A stretch of DNA of 64,000 nt, from NCBI RefSeq assembly GCF_900130045.1, contig NZ_FQXT01000001.1, positions 124,001 through 188,000 on the forward strand, in the 5' to 3' direction. The notes beneath the pieces were generated by a model. The model did not search any database and was not told the DNA's origin. It saw only the letters and a list, made by a program, of their open reading frames with translations. Each line of letters starts with the position of its first letter. The stretch's first letter is position 1. A program made the translations under genes and the position numbers. Source of the DNA: Leeuwenhoekiella palythoae (GTDB taxonomy: Bacteria; Bacteroidota; Bacteroidia; Flavobacteriales; Flavobacteriaceae). This document shows positions 17,674 to 27,392 of this stretch, piece after piece.

Positions 17674-19503
17674 ATGCCCAATTTTTTTAGAAAAAGCGTC
17701 CTTTTGCTTCTCATTCTTTTTTCGATCAGTCTATCGGCTCAAGAGAAAAAGGAATTAGATATCACTTCAGATATCTCACAAATAGACGAAGTCAAGTATC
17801 CCGGAGCTTTGGTAATGTATAAAAATACCAAGCAGGTCTACATCCAGCACGAAGGAATCGAGATGTGGTGTGATCTGGCCTTCCATTACAAAGATGAAAA
17901 TTTTGTGAGAGCAATTGGTAACGTGCGTATGAAGCAAGGCGATACCATAAGTATGCGTAGCAATTATGCTGAGTACAATGGCGACACGCAATTTGCCTGG
18001 GCTTCCGGAGGCGTGAATCTCAGAACTCCGACTGCAACCCTAGATACTGACACGCTATACTTCAACCGAATTAAACAACAAGCCTATTACAGAACCGGTG
18101 GTACGTTACGCGATACAGCTAGTGTTATCGAAAGTAAAATAGGTCGGTACTTTTTAGATCAAGATAAATACTCATTCATTCAAAATGTGGTTGTTACCAA
18201 TCCTGAATATGTGATCAACAGCGACCAACTCGACTTTTATTCAGAAACCGGAGCTGCTTATTTATACGGCCCGTCGACCATTACAAGCGAGACCAGCACA
18301 GTGTATTGCGAGCGTGGGTATTATGACACGCGCAATGACAACGGCTATTTTGTGAAAAATTCACGTATAGACTATGATAATCGTACAGTATATGGCGATA
18401 GCTTGTACTTTGACCGTCCTACAAGTTTTGCTTCGGCTACCAACAATATTCGCGTAATTGACACGGCAAATAACAGCGTGATCAAAGGGCATTATGCCGA
18501 AGTGTTTAAAGAAAAAGATTCGGTATTCATTACCAAAAGAGCGGTAGCTATAACCGTGCAAGATCAAGATTCTATTTATGTGCACGGCGATCGACTTGTA
18601 GTTACCGGAATTCCTGAAAAACGCATCGTACGCGGTTACTACAACGTGCGCCTTTTTAAAAGTGATATGAGTGGTAAATGCGACTCCATTCACATTAACC
18701 AAGCTAACGGACTTACCCAAATGATTGGAAAACCGGTTTTATGGAGCGATCTGAGCCAAATGACCGGTGATTCTATTCACTTAAAAAGTAACACAAAAAC
18801 AGAGCAGCTAGATTCGCTTCACGTCTTTGAAAATGCATTTCTGGTACAACAAGATACCATTCCACTATTTGACCAAGAGAAAAGTGGTTTTAATCAAGTT
18901 AAAGGCGACGTCCTCTACGGAACTTTTCAGGACAATGCTTTGCATCAAATTGACATCATTAAAAATGCCGAAAGCATCAATTATATGCGAGCAGATGATG
19001 GTGTTTTACAGGGAATTGACAAAAGTAAATCGGCTTCTATTACTGCTATTTTAGAAGATAATGCTTTGGTAGAAATTACCAAATTCAAACAGGTAGATGG
19101 CGAGGTGTATCCGCTTTCAAAATTCCCTAAAGAGTCTCGAGAATTTGAAGGGCTAAACTGGCGTGGTGAGGAGCGATTGCTCACAAAAGAAGATATTTTT
19201 AAAGGAGAAGCTCCGTTTACACTTACGAAGATCGAAGGAATTCCGCTGCCAGAAATTGATGAAGATTTCTTTGATAATACGATCCCTGAAGAAGAACTCG
19301 ATATCCCCGAAGCTTCTAAACTCAACCCATCTGATCTTAAGAATCGAGAGGAAGATGCTCCGACGATTGGGGTGCCAATCAATGAAAAAGCCACTATCAA
19401 AAAAGATTCTTTAGCTCCCAAACCTTCAAAGCCGGCCGGCAAACAACCGCTTAAACAATTACCTACTTTAAAAGTTCAAGATTCCACAGATAATGAAAGC
19501 TGA
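17674..19503 (+). CDS. OstA-like periplasmic LPS-transport protein
   Basis: A 609-residue exported protein. The signal peptide is MPNFFRKSVLLLLILFSISL then SAQ. It is followed by repeated OstA/LptA beta-jellyroll strands, seen as a recurring pattern such as GNVRMKQGDTISMRSNYAEY, DQLDFYSETGAAYLYGPST and GDRLVVTGIPEKRIVRGYYN. The C-terminal 100 residues are acidic and Pro/Lys-rich (PKPSKPAGKQPLKQLP), probably unstructured. LptA-type proteins bridge lipopolysaccharide across the periplasm; the long form with several OstA repeats is usual in Bacteroidota. The last 11 nt overlap the start of the aminotransferase gene. Confidence 0.85.
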   Translation: MPNFFRKSVLLLLILFSISLSAQEKKELDITSDISQIDEVKYPGALVMYKNTKQVYIQHEGIEMWCDLAFHYKDENFVRAIGNVRMKQGDTISMRSNYAEYNGDTQFAWASGGVNLRTPTATLDTDTLYFNRIKQQAYYRTGGTLRDTASVIESKIGRYFLDQDKYSFIQNVVVTNPEYVINSDQLDFYSETGAAYLYGPSTITSETSTVYCERGYYDTRNDNGYFVKNSRIDYDNRTVYGDSLYFDRPTSFASATNNIRVIDTANNSVIKGHYAEVFKEKDSVFITKRAVAITVQDQDSIYVHGDRLVVTGIPEKRIVRGYYNVRLFKSDMSGKCDSIHINQANGLTQMIGKPVLWSDLSQMTGDSIHLKSNTKTEQLDSLHVFENAFLVQQDTIPLFDQEKSGFNQVKGDVLYGTFQDNALHQIDIIKNAESINYMRADDGVLQGIDKSKSASITAILEDNALVEITKFKQVDGEVYPLSKFPKESREFEGLNWRGEERLLTKEDIFKGEAPFTLTKIEGIPLPEIDEDFFDNTIPEEELDIPEASKLNPSDLKNREEDAPTIGVPINEKATIKKDSLAPKPSKPAGKQPLKQLPTLKVQDSTDNES

Positions 19504-20683
19504 TTTCTTTAAATATCAAGCGCAAACGAGTCCGCATCCTCTTGCGATGGAAGTTTCGCACGCAAAAGGCAGCTTTATTTACGACACTACAGGCAAAGCC
19601 TATTTAGATTTTGTAGCAGGCGTTTCTGCAGCGAGTATTGGGCATTGTCATCCGTCGGTAGTTAAGGCGATTCAGGAGCAAAGTGAGAAGTATTTACACG
19701 TGATGGTTTACGGCGAGTATGCGCAAGATCCTGCTGTCGAATTAACGCGCTTAATTGCTGCAAATTTGCCAGATCCGTTAGAACAAACCTATTTGGTAAA
19801 CAGCGGTACAGAAGCTATAGATGGTGCAATGAAGCTCGCTCGACGCGTCACAGGTCGAAGTAAAATAATTTCGGCAAATCAAGCCTACCACGGCAATACT
19901 TTTGGAGCATTGAGTTTAATGAATTACGAAGAACGTGTAGCCCCTTTTAGACCAGTGGTTGGCGCTATCTCACACATCAACTTCAATAGCTTTGAAGATT
20001 TAGAACAGATTACCAATGAAGTCGCCGGGGTCGTTTTAGAGACCATACAAGGCGGTGCCGGATTTATTCAACCGGAGCACGGCTGGCTGGCTGCAGTAAA
20101 AAAACGCTGCGAGGAAGTTGGAGCACTTTTAATTCTAGATGAAATTCAGCCCGGTTTTGGACGCACAGGGACATTTTTTGGTTTTGAAAATTATCATGTA
20201 GTTCCTGATGTTGTGGTGATGGGTAAAGGTATGGGCGGCGGAATGCCCATTGGCGCTTTTACTGCTTCAACGGCACATATGCGTTTGCTTTCTGACAATC
20301 CTAAAATGGGACACATAACCACTTTTGGAGGTCATCCTGTCATTGCGGCAGCAGCTTTGGCTACCGCAAAAACGATTTTAGATGGAGAGCTCATTCAGCA
20401 AACTTTAGAAAAAGAAAAACTTTTTAGACGCCTACTGAAACACGACCTGATCACCGAAGTACGTGGTAAAGGCCTTATGCTGGCAGCTATTACACCTTCC
20501 GCAGAAATTACAACCGAAGCTATATTGATGGCGCAAGATGAAGGCCTTATTTTATTTTGGCTATTGTTTGAGACTAAAGCCATTCGCATCACTCCGCCCC
20601 TAACGATCTCTGAAGATGAGATTATTAAAGGCTGTGAGATCCTGCTTAAGGTTTTAGATAAAATTGCGACTAAATTGTCATAA
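19493..20683 (+). CDS. Class III PLP aminotransferase (acetylornithine/ornithine-like)
   Basis: A 396-residue PLP enzyme with LDFVAGVSAASIGHCHPSVV, LVNSGTEAIDGAMKLAR, AYHGNTFGALSLM, LETIQGGAGFIQPEHGW, ILDEIQPGFGRTGTFFGFE (PLP Asp216) and VVMGKGMGGGMPIGAF (Schiff-base Lys245). It is clearly a paralogue of rocD at 4485-5729 but lacks its ornithine-specific N-terminal block. The amino donor cannot be assigned; the genomic context (directly after an LPS-transport gene, overlapping it by 11 nt) gives no arginine link. It is called aspartate aminotransferase family in many genomes by homology only. Confidence 0.85.
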   Translation: MKADFFKYQAQTSPHPLAMEVSHAKGSFIYDTTGKAYLDFVAGVSAASIGHCHPSVVKAIQEQSEKYLHVMVYGEYAQDPAVELTRLIAANLPDPLEQTYLVNSGTEAIDGAMKLARRVTGRSKIISANQAYHGNTFGALSLMNYEERVAPFRPVVGAISHINFNSFEDLEQITNEVAGVVLETIQGGAGFIQPEHGWLAAVKKRCEEVGALLILDEIQPGFGRTGTFFGFENYHVVPDVVVMGKGMGGGMPIGAFTASTAHMRLLSDNPKMGHITTFGGHPVIAAAALATAKTILDGELIQQTLEKEKLFRRLLKHDLITEVRGKGLMLAAITPSAEITTEAILMAQDEGLILFWLLFETKAIRITPPLTISEDEIIKGCEILLKVLDKIATKLS

Positions 20684-20742
20684 TCAACTGTTTAGGCGTA
20701 ATTGTTGATTACTTTGTTAACAACAATATGTAGCCTACAGTC

Positions 20743-20780
20743 TTCTGCCTGTTATCCTTTATAAATTTATATAGGCAGAA
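20743..20780 (+). promoter_or_regulatory. Leader hairpin before the TPR gene
   Basis: TTCTGCCT and AGGCAGAA form an 8-bp stem enclosing a 22-nt AT-rich stretch with an ATAAATTTAT palindrome; it ends 18 nt before ATG 20799 and has no T run. It could be an RNA leader element or an operator; function not known. Confidence 0.35.
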
Positions 20781-20798
20781 ATTTTAAAAGCAACGTGT

Positions 20799-22196
20799 AT
20801 GAAGTTTAATCAAGAACACGAAGAGAATAATTTCCCGCTCACCCGTTTTGAATCTATGTTAAAGACAAATGATGTCCTTTTCTTCGATTCGGATGAATTT
20901 GAGAATATTGTCAACCATTATTTAGAAAATGGCAAAATTGCGCTCGCAAAGAAAGCTGTTAAACTTGGTCTTGACCAGCACCCTTCCTCCTCAAATCTCA
21001 AACTTTTTAAAATCGAAATTTTAATCTTTGAGAATAAACTTGATGAAGCAGATCGTTTGCTGGCAGAACTTTATGAATTAGAACCTCAAAACGAGGAAGT
21101 CTATATTCAGAAGGCTAATATTTTCTCAAAAAGAGACGATCACAAAAAAGCCATTGAGCTGCTAGAAACTGCACTGGAACTTACAGATGCAGATGCTGAT
21201 ATCTATTCTTTAATAGGAATGGAATACTTGTTTATGGACGATTTTCAGAATGCTAAGTATAGTTTTATGAAATGTCTGGAAGTAGATGAAGATGATTACT
21301 CTGCATTGTATAATGTGATCTATTGCTTTGACTTCTTAGAACAACACGAGGAAGCGATAGATTATCTCAATATGTTTCTTGATAAAAATCCGTATTGTGA
21401 GGTCGCCTGGCATCAGGTGGGTAAGCAGTATTTTGATCTAAAAAATTATAACAAAGCGCTGGCCGCTTATGACTTTGCGATCATTAGTGACGATACTTTT
21501 ATTGGCGCCTATTTTGAAAAAGGAAAAGTGCTTGAAAAATTAGGTCGCTACAATGAAGCGATTGAAAATTATCAAATCACTCTTGGCTTGGACGATCCTA
21601 CATCATTTGCATATTTAAGAATGGGTAAATGCTACCAAAAGTTGCATTGTGATGACCTTGCCATCGAATTCTTTTTAAAAACCGTTAAGGAAGATCCACT
21701 TTTAGATAAAGGCTGGATCGCGATAACCGATTTCTACACCAAGAAGATGGATTATCAAAATGCGCTTTACTACATCAACAAAGCCATTAATATTGATGGT
21801 GAAAATGTGTTGTATTGGAAACGCTATGCTAAAATCAACAACCGCTTAAAGTTTTATGAAGAAGCAGAACGCGGCTATCGCAAAACTTTAGAATTAGGGA
21901 ATTATGAGCTAGACACTTGGTTAACGCGCTGTGATATTCTTATTTACTTAGGTGAATATGAAGCTGCCGTAACCAACTTGTTTGAAGCCATTGAGTTTTA
22001 TCCTGAATCTCCGCAAATTGAATTCAGACTTGCAGGATTATATTTCAGTCTTAATCAAGAGGAAAAGGGTCATTTTCATCTTGAAAATGCATTGCGCTTA
22101 GAACCTGATTACGATATCATTCTTGAGGAACTTTTCCCCTTTGTTTATGCCAAACGCAGCGTACTCAAAAAAATAAAAAAGGCTAAGAAATCTTAA
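20799..22196 (+). CDS. Tetratricopeptide-repeat protein
   Basis: A 465-residue cytoplasmic protein (no signal peptide) made almost wholly of TPR units, for instance around VYIQKANIFSKRDDHKKAIE, SLIGMEYLFMDDFQNAKYSF, IGAYFEKGKVLEKLGRYNEA and AYLRMGKCYQKLHCDDLAI. A short acidic N-terminus and a basic tail (RSVLKKIKKAKKS) flank the repeats. Such proteins are protein-interaction scaffolds; the partner is unknown. It stands alone between a leader hairpin and a terminator. Confidence 0.85.
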   Translation: MKFNQEHEENNFPLTRFESMLKTNDVLFFDSDEFENIVNHYLENGKIALAKKAVKLGLDQHPSSSNLKLFKIEILIFENKLDEADRLLAELYELEPQNEEVYIQKANIFSKRDDHKKAIELLETALELTDADADIYSLIGMEYLFMDDFQNAKYSFMKCLEVDEDDYSALYNVIYCFDFLEQHEEAIDYLNMFLDKNPYCEVAWHQVGKQYFDLKNYNKALAAYDFAIISDDTFIGAYFEKGKVLEKLGRYNEAIENYQITLGLDDPTSFAYLRMGKCYQKLHCDDLAIEFFLKTVKEDPLLDKGWIAITDFYTKKMDYQNALYYINKAINIDGENVLYWKRYAKINNRLKFYEEAERGYRKTLELGNYELDTWLTRCDILIYLGEYEAAVTNLFEAIEFYPESPQIEFRLAGLYFSLNQEEKGHFHLENALRLEPDYDIILEELFPFVYAKRSVLKKIKKAKKS

Positions 22197-22273
22197 TTCT
22201 GTAAAAAGGTCTATTTTGAAAATGATCATTTCTTAAATGACCTCAAGGGACTATTTGTCGTTGAGACACCACT

Positions 22274-22308
22274 AAAAACCACAGGTTATACTACTTGCGG
22301 TTTTTTTA
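22274..22308 (+). terminator. Intrinsic terminator after the TPR gene
   Basis: AAAACC-a-CA pairs with TG-c-GGTTTT across a short loop (one A/C mismatch), followed by seven T. Imperfect but well placed. Confidence 0.65.
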
Positions 22309-22353
22309 TTTTTCTTGCCGGGTACTTGCGGCTTTGAATTTATATTTCTTTCT

Positions 22354-22361
22354 TACTTTTG
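22354..22361 (+). promoter_or_regulatory. -7 promoter box of the first DUF368 gene, with -33 TTTG
   Basis: TACTTTTG, exact TAnnTTTG, preceded by TTTG (22333-22336) at a 17-nt spacing, the best -33/-7 pair in the window. It is 21 nt before ATG 22383 and rules out a TTG start at 22359. Confidence 0.65.
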
Positions 22362-22382
22362 AGGCCAAACAACAACCTGCCT

Positions 22383-23363
22383 ATGTCTCAAAACAGATCA
22401 TTACTTAACTATGCGGTAATTACATTAAAAGGTCTTGCGATGGGCGCTGCTGATGTAGTTCCTGGAGTTTCTGGTGGTACTATCGCTTTTATTGCAGGTA
22501 TTTATGAAGAATTAATTGCGACTATTGACAAGCTTGATACATCTTTTTTTAAAGTCTGGAAAAATAATGGAATTAAAGCGGCTGTAAACGCATACAATTT
22601 AAAGTTTCTTGGAGCGCTGTTCCTCGGTGTTATTCTCAGTATTCTCTCTTTAGCTAAGCTTATTACGTATTTACTTGAAGAACATCCGTTGCTATTATGG
22701 GGATTCTTTTTTGGTCTGATCGTAGCAAGTATCGTTTATATCGGAGCTCAAATCAAAAAATGGAATTTTGGTGTCATCCTTTCCGGGGTGATTGGCATTG
22801 TGATCTCGTACTATATTACCATCGCCGAACCTTTAAGCACAGGTGCAAGTTATTGGTTTATCTTTCTTTCAGGCTTTGTAGCCATTATTGCGATGATTCT
22901 TCCGGGAATATCAGGTTCGTTTATTTTGTTACTTTTAGGCTCTTACAGCATTGTTTTAGGCACTGTGCGTAACTTTGTTGATGCGCTTCTAGCATTTGAT
23001 TTTTCTGCCTTAAAAGATGCAGCTTTAAAGCTTGTACTCTTTATGCTAGGTTGCGTGGTAGGCTTAAAGACATTTTCAAAAGTTCTCACCTATCTCTTTA
23101 AAAATTATCAAAATTTGACGCTCGCTTTACTTACAGGTTTTATGGTTGGCGCGCTCAATAAAGTTTGGCCTTGGAAAGAAGTGCTTTCGTACCGAACCAA
23201 TTCTGAAGGGCATCAAGTGCCCTTGATTGAAAAAAGTATTTTGCCTCAGTATTTTGAAGGCGATCCTAAAGTACTCTTGGTTTGCATCTTGGCGCTTATA
23301 GGCTTTTTGACTATTTTTCTGCTTGAACGCTTTGCCAATTCTAAACAAGAAAATGGAATCTAA
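22383..23363 (+). CDS. DUF368 (PopT-like) undecaprenyl-phosphate translocase, copy 1
   Basis: A 326-residue polytopic membrane protein. The DUF368 signature LKGLAMGAADVVPGVSGGTI is at the N-terminus, with its pseudo-symmetric partner MILPGISGSFILLLLGSY near residue 180 and GALNKVWPWKE near 260. DUF368 proteins (PopT) have been shown in other bacteria to return the lipid carrier undecaprenyl phosphate across the inner membrane for wall and polysaccharide synthesis. Role here is inferred from the family. Its last 11 nt overlap the second copy. Confidence 0.88.
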   Translation: MSQNRSLLNYAVITLKGLAMGAADVVPGVSGGTIAFIAGIYEELIATIDKLDTSFFKVWKNNGIKAAVNAYNLKFLGALFLGVILSILSLAKLITYLLEEHPLLLWGFFFGLIVASIVYIGAQIKKWNFGVILSGVIGIVISYYITIAEPLSTGASYWFIFLSGFVAIIAMILPGISGSFILLLLGSYSIVLGTVRNFVDALLAFDFSALKDAALKLVLFMLGCVVGLKTFSKVLTYLFKNYQNLTLALLTGFMVGALNKVWPWKEVLSYRTNSEGHQVPLIEKSILPQYFEGDPKVLLVCILALIGFLTIFLLERFANSKQENGI

Positions 23364-24375
23364 ACACCGCTCCTTTCCTGATAAGGTTTGGCTGGTACTT
23401 AAAGGGCTTGCAATGGGCGCAGCCAATAAAGTGCCGGGCGTTTCTGGTGGTGTGGTCGCTTACGTTGCGGGCTTCTATGAAGAGTTTATTTATTCGCTTC
23501 AAAAAGTTAATAAAAATGCGTTTAAACTATTGCTTAATGGAAGGTTTAGAAGCTTTGTGCGCTATGTAAATGGCAGATTTCTTTTTCTGCTGATTCTAGG
23601 AATGATCATTAGTTATTTTAGTGTGTCAAAACTGTTAGACATCGCTATTGACCACTACCCCTTGTACGTTTGGAGTGCTTTTTTTGGAATGATCATCGGT
23701 AGTATCTATTACATCGCTAAAGATTTTAACGACTGGTCCCAGCGCAACATCATTATCCTAGCACTCGGAATTATCACAGGGATTCTTATCAGTTTACTTG
23801 AGCCGGCTACCCAAAACGACAATCTGATCTTTGTATTTTTCTGTGGAATTATTGGCGTTTCGGGAATGACATTGCCGGGATTATCGGGTTCTTTCATTTT
23901 GATCCTATTGGGCAACTATGTGTTGCTGTTAGTGGATTCCGTCAATGCGCTTTACGACACACTGTCTGACCTTATTCAAGCTGATTTTTCATTTATTAAC
24001 GATCCGCACCGTTTGCGCTTACTTCAAGTGATGGCGGTATTTACTTTAGGATCTGTAACCGGTCTTGTGACCTTATCTAACTTTTTAGGTTATTTGCTGA
24101 AGCATTATAAACATGCAACCAATGCAGCTATAATAGGTTTTATTGCCGGCTCCTTAGGGGTTGTTTGGCCTTGGAAAAATCCTGTTTTTGAGCGGAATGC
24201 ACTCGGTGAAATCAATTATGATCGTGTAGGTGATCCTATTTTAACGAATTATGACCGATATTGGCCAGAAAGTTTTTCCGCAGAAAACATAATTGCAACG
24301 ATATTCATACTTTTAGGAATCTTTAGTGTGGTAGCATTGGGTAAATACGGGGAAAAGACCCGTGTACAGTCTTAG
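23353..24375 (+). CDS. DUF368 (PopT-like) undecaprenyl-phosphate translocase, copy 2
   Basis: A 340-residue paralogue of the preceding gene, with LKGLAMGAANKVPGVSGGVV, MTLPGLSGSFILILLGNY and GSLGVVWPWKNP at matching positions. The first signature differs (AANKVPG against AADVVPG): an acidic residue is replaced by Asn and a Lys is gained. The ATG at 23353 lies within the last codons of copy 1 (out of frame), so the two are probably translationally coupled and made together; they may form a heteromer or serve different lipid carriers (inference). Confidence 0.87.
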   Translation: MESKHRSFPDKVWLVLKGLAMGAANKVPGVSGGVVAYVAGFYEEFIYSLQKVNKNAFKLLLNGRFRSFVRYVNGRFLFLLILGMIISYFSVSKLLDIAIDHYPLYVWSAFFGMIIGSIYYIAKDFNDWSQRNIIILALGIITGILISLLEPATQNDNLIFVFFCGIIGVSGMTLPGLSGSFILILLGNYVLLLVDSVNALYDTLSDLIQADFSFINDPHRLRLLQVMAVFTLGSVTGLVTLSNFLGYLLKHYKHATNAAIIGFIAGSLGVVWPWKNPVFERNALGEINYDRVGDPILTNYDRYWPESFSAENIIATIFILLGIFSVVALGKYGEKTRVQS

Positions 24376-24433
24376 GAAATACTCCATTTTTACAAGCACT
24401 AAAACCAACTAAATCATATAACCCCAACCAATT

Positions 24434-25162
24434 ATGATTAAATTAGGCCTTATAGGTAAGAATATTGACTACTCCTTTTCAAGAAAATATTTTACCGAAA
24501 AGTTTGAAAGAGAAGCTATTGATGGATCTTACGTTAACTTTGATTGCCAAAGTCCTGACGAAGTAAAACAGCTATTGGAGCGTACAGATTGCTCGGGATT
24601 TAATGTTACAATCCCTTACAAGGAAACGGTTATGCCCTACCTTGACGAACTCAATAAACACGCGAGTTCTATTGGTGCGATCAACACTATAAAACGGTTA
24701 AGCACGGGTAAGTTGAAAGGTTTTAATACAGATTATCTAGGGTTTAGAAGATCTTTAAAACCTTTTTTAGAGGAGCAAAATCATACACACGCGCTTATTT
24801 TAGGAACCGGCGGCGCTTCAAAAGCCATCGCTTACGCCTTAGAATTAGAAGATATTTCATTTAAATTCGTTTCTCGAAAACCTGAGAAAGATCAGCTTGC
24901 GTATGACGCATTAAACGGTGCGATTCTTTCAAAACATACGCTTATCATTAACACCACTCCGCTAGGCACGTATCCTAATATAACAGACTGTCCTAAAATT
25001 CCTTATCGCTTGCTGGGTAAATATCATTTGCTTTATGACTTGGTTTACAATCCGGTAGAAACGCAATTTTTAAAAAACGGAAAAGCCCAGGGCGCCCGCA
25101 TTTCAAACGGTTATGAGATGCTTAAACTACAAGCCGAAGCAGCCTGGCAAATCTGGAATTGA
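24434..25162 (+). CDS. aroE: Shikimate dehydrogenase
   Basis: NADPH-dependent reduction of dehydroshikimate to shikimate in aromatic amino-acid synthesis. The 242 residues include the shikimate site IDYSFSRKYF, NVTIPYKETVMPYLDE (catalytic Lys), IGAINTIK, GFNTDYLGFR (catalytic Asp) and the dinucleotide fold ALILGTGGASKAIAYALE with NTTPLGTYPN. It is slightly short but complete, as in other Bacteroidota. No operon partner is evident apart from the DUF349 gene 85 nt downstream. Confidence 0.95.
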   Translation: MIKLGLIGKNIDYSFSRKYFTEKFEREAIDGSYVNFDCQSPDEVKQLLERTDCSGFNVTIPYKETVMPYLDELNKHASSIGAINTIKRLSTGKLKGFNTDYLGFRRSLKPFLEEQNHTHALILGTGGASKAIAYALELEDISFKFVSRKPEKDQLAYDALNGAILSKHTLIINTTPLGTYPNITDCPKIPYRLLGKYHLLYDLVYNPVETQFLKNGKAQGARISNGYEMLKLQAEAAWQIWN

Positions 25163-25247
25163 TCTAGCCTTCTCGCATTGTGCTCTTGTTAATTGCTTTC
25201 TTAGTAGTATCTTTAAATACTAATAAAGCACCTTAACATTGAAACAA

Positions 25248-27284
25248 ATGTCAGAAGAAAAAAAAGCATCAGACAAAGACGAGAAGATTGATAACGATAA
25301 AGCACAGACTTCTAGTCAGATAGAATCTCAACAACCATCAGAAAACTCAGAAACGCCTGAAAATCCTTCAGAACAACAGGATGAAGCACTTGTTACTGAA
25401 TCTATAGACGTTATACAAAGCGCCAAGAATGAGGAACATGATGACGAAGAATTTGTTGCTGAAGAATCAGACGAAGATGAGGAGACTGATCCTAATGATC
25501 TGGATGCAGCTTTAAATGAAGATAGTGAGGATGAAAGCACTTCTGAACGTCATAATATTCCTAAAAAAGAATACGATAGCCTTAGTAAAGAAGAACTCAT
25601 AAAAGAGTTCAAATACCTGCTTAATAATCATAAAATTCAAGCCATTAAAGAGCACGTGACCGAATTGCGTGCTGCGTTTATATCTCAGTTTGAAGAAGAG
25701 CAGGAAGAGGCCAAAGAAAAGTTTTTAGAAGAAGGCGGAAACATCATTGACTTCAGATATTACAGTCCGTTAAAGAAAGAATTCAATACACTCTATTTTG
25801 AGTATCGTGAAAAGCGCAATAACTACTACAAAAATCTCAAAAAGGATCTTAATGCCAATCTAGAGACGCGCAATGCATTGATTGAAGAGCTTAAAGAACT
25901 TAAAAATGAGGTGGGTGGTGAAGATAGCATCAATACTACATTTGAGAAGTTTAAAGACATTCAGGAACGCTGGCGCAATGCCGGGAATATTCCGCGAGAT
26001 CGTTATAATCTGGTATGGAATAACTACCACCATCATATCGAGAACTTTTATGACTTTCTGCATCTCAACAGAGAGTTTAGAGACAAAGATTTTAAAGAAA
26101 ATCTTGACAAAAAACTGAAACTTATTGAGCAGGCCGAAGAACTTGCTAAAGAACCGGATGTAAATAGAGCATTTAAAGAATTACAAATGCTGCATAAAAT
26201 CTGGAAAGAAGAAGTAGGACCGGTTTCTAAAGAATACCGTGAGGAAATCTGGGAAAAATTTAGTGCGGCTACGCGTAAAATTCACGATGCACGTCAAGAA
26301 TATTTTAAGAATATAGATAAGATCTACGAAGAAAATCTTGAGAAAAAACAGGAGGTTATTGCTAAGATCGAAGATATAGCGGCTAACCCGGCGACTGCAC
26401 ACAGCGGCTGGCAGAAACAAATGAAAGAAGTAAATACGCTACGTGAAGAGTTTTTCAAAATAGGTAAAGTTCCTAAAAGAGATAACGAACCTACGTGGAA
26501 GGCGTTCAAAAAAGCGACGCGTGAATTCAATCATAATAAAAACGGATTTTATAAAAACCAGAAGAAGCAGCAGTATGAAAACCTGCAGAAAAAGCTTGAA
26601 CTGGTTCAGATCGCTGAAGACAACAAGGACAATGAAGACATTAAAGTCACTATTGATCTAATGAAACGCATTCAAGCCGATTGGAAAAAAATTGGCCACG
26701 TTCCTCGTAAGGACAGTGATAAAATCTGGAAACGCTTTAAAAAGGCTTGTAATCATTTCTTTGACCGCTTACACGCAGAGAAAAAAGAAATCCTTGAAGA
26801 AGAGAAAGGAAACCTTGAAGAGAAAAATGCATTACTCGATAAGGTAAAAGCAATTGAACTCAGCGGTAGTCACGAAGATGATCTAAAAACCATTAAAAGT
26901 ATCATTAAAGAATGGAAAGATACCGGTCGTGTACCTCATTCTAAAAAGAGTATCGAGCAAGACTTTAATAAAGTACTCGACGGTTTATTTAAAAAATTAG
27001 ATCTAGGTAAAAAAGAATCTGAACTTATTAAATATGAAAATCGGGTTGCTGCTATAGCCGATGAGGATAGTAATCAAGCGCTTAATAAAGAGCATTATTT
27101 CATCACTAAAAAAATAGATGAAATCAAAGCCGAAATCAATCAGCTTGAAAATAACTTAGGATTTTTTCAGCACGTTGCAGATGATAATCCATTAGTACGT
27201 GATGTTCATAAAAACATCGCTGATCACAAAAAGAACCTAGAAATATGGAAAGCTAAATTGGCTAAACTTAAATCTTTATACTAG
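25248..27284 (+). CDS. DUF349-domain coiled-coil protein
   Basis: A 678-residue cytoplasmic protein. Residues 1-100 are strongly acidic and low complexity (Glu/Asp/Ser/Gln). The rest is helical with about five DUF349 repeats, each with the pattern I-x2-W-(K/R)-x-(A/I)-G-x-(V/I)-P-(R/K), as in IQERWRNAGNIPRDRYN, IWKEEVGPVSKEYRE, IQADWKKIGHVPRKDSDKIW and IKEWKDTGRVPHSKKS. The function of DUF349 is not established. A TTG at 25239 is an alternative start. TATCTTTA at 25208-25215 is a near match to the -7 box. Confidence 0.85.
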   Translation: MSEEKKASDKDEKIDNDKAQTSSQIESQQPSENSETPENPSEQQDEALVTESIDVIQSAKNEEHDDEEFVAEESDEDEETDPNDLDAALNEDSEDESTSERHNIPKKEYDSLSKEELIKEFKYLLNNHKIQAIKEHVTELRAAFISQFEEEQEEAKEKFLEEGGNIIDFRYYSPLKKEFNTLYFEYREKRNNYYKNLKKDLNANLETRNALIEELKELKNEVGGEDSINTTFEKFKDIQERWRNAGNIPRDRYNLVWNNYHHHIENFYDFLHLNREFRDKDFKENLDKKLKLIEQAEELAKEPDVNRAFKELQMLHKIWKEEVGPVSKEYREEIWEKFSAATRKIHDARQEYFKNIDKIYEENLEKKQEVIAKIEDIAANPATAHSGWQKQMKEVNTLREEFFKIGKVPKRDNEPTWKAFKKATREFNHNKNGFYKNQKKQQYENLQKKLELVQIAEDNKDNEDIKVTIDLMKRIQADWKKIGHVPRKDSDKIWKRFKKACNHFFDRLHAEKKEILEEEKGNLEEKNALLDKVKAIELSGSHEDDLKTIKSIIKEWKDTGRVPHSKKSIEQDFNKVLDGLFKKLDLGKKESELIKYENRVAAIADEDSNQALNKEHYFITKKIDEIKAEINQLENNLGFFQHVADDNPLVRDVHKNIADHKKNLEIWKAKLAKLKSLY

Positions 27285-27340
27285 TTATTAGATTTAGAAG
27301 TTTTAAAGCTTTCGATTCAAAAGATTACATTTTATCATAA

Positions 27341-27371
27341 AAAAAGCACAGCCTTTACAGCTGTGCTTTTG
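27341..27371. terminator. Bidirectional terminator between the DUF349 gene and the lipoprotein gene
   Basis: AAAAGCACAGC and GCTGTGCTTTT form an 11-bp stem around a CTTTACA loop, with A and T runs serving both convergent genes. Confidence 0.88.
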
Positions 27372-27392
27372 ATTTTTAAACCGTTTCAGTTT

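Noticed and set aside
18981-19442. A 153-codon Ser-rich antisense frame in the OstA-like gene
   Set aside because: Composition (Ser/Leu/Ile-rich) is the mirror of the acidic, Lys-rich sense tail; no start signals.
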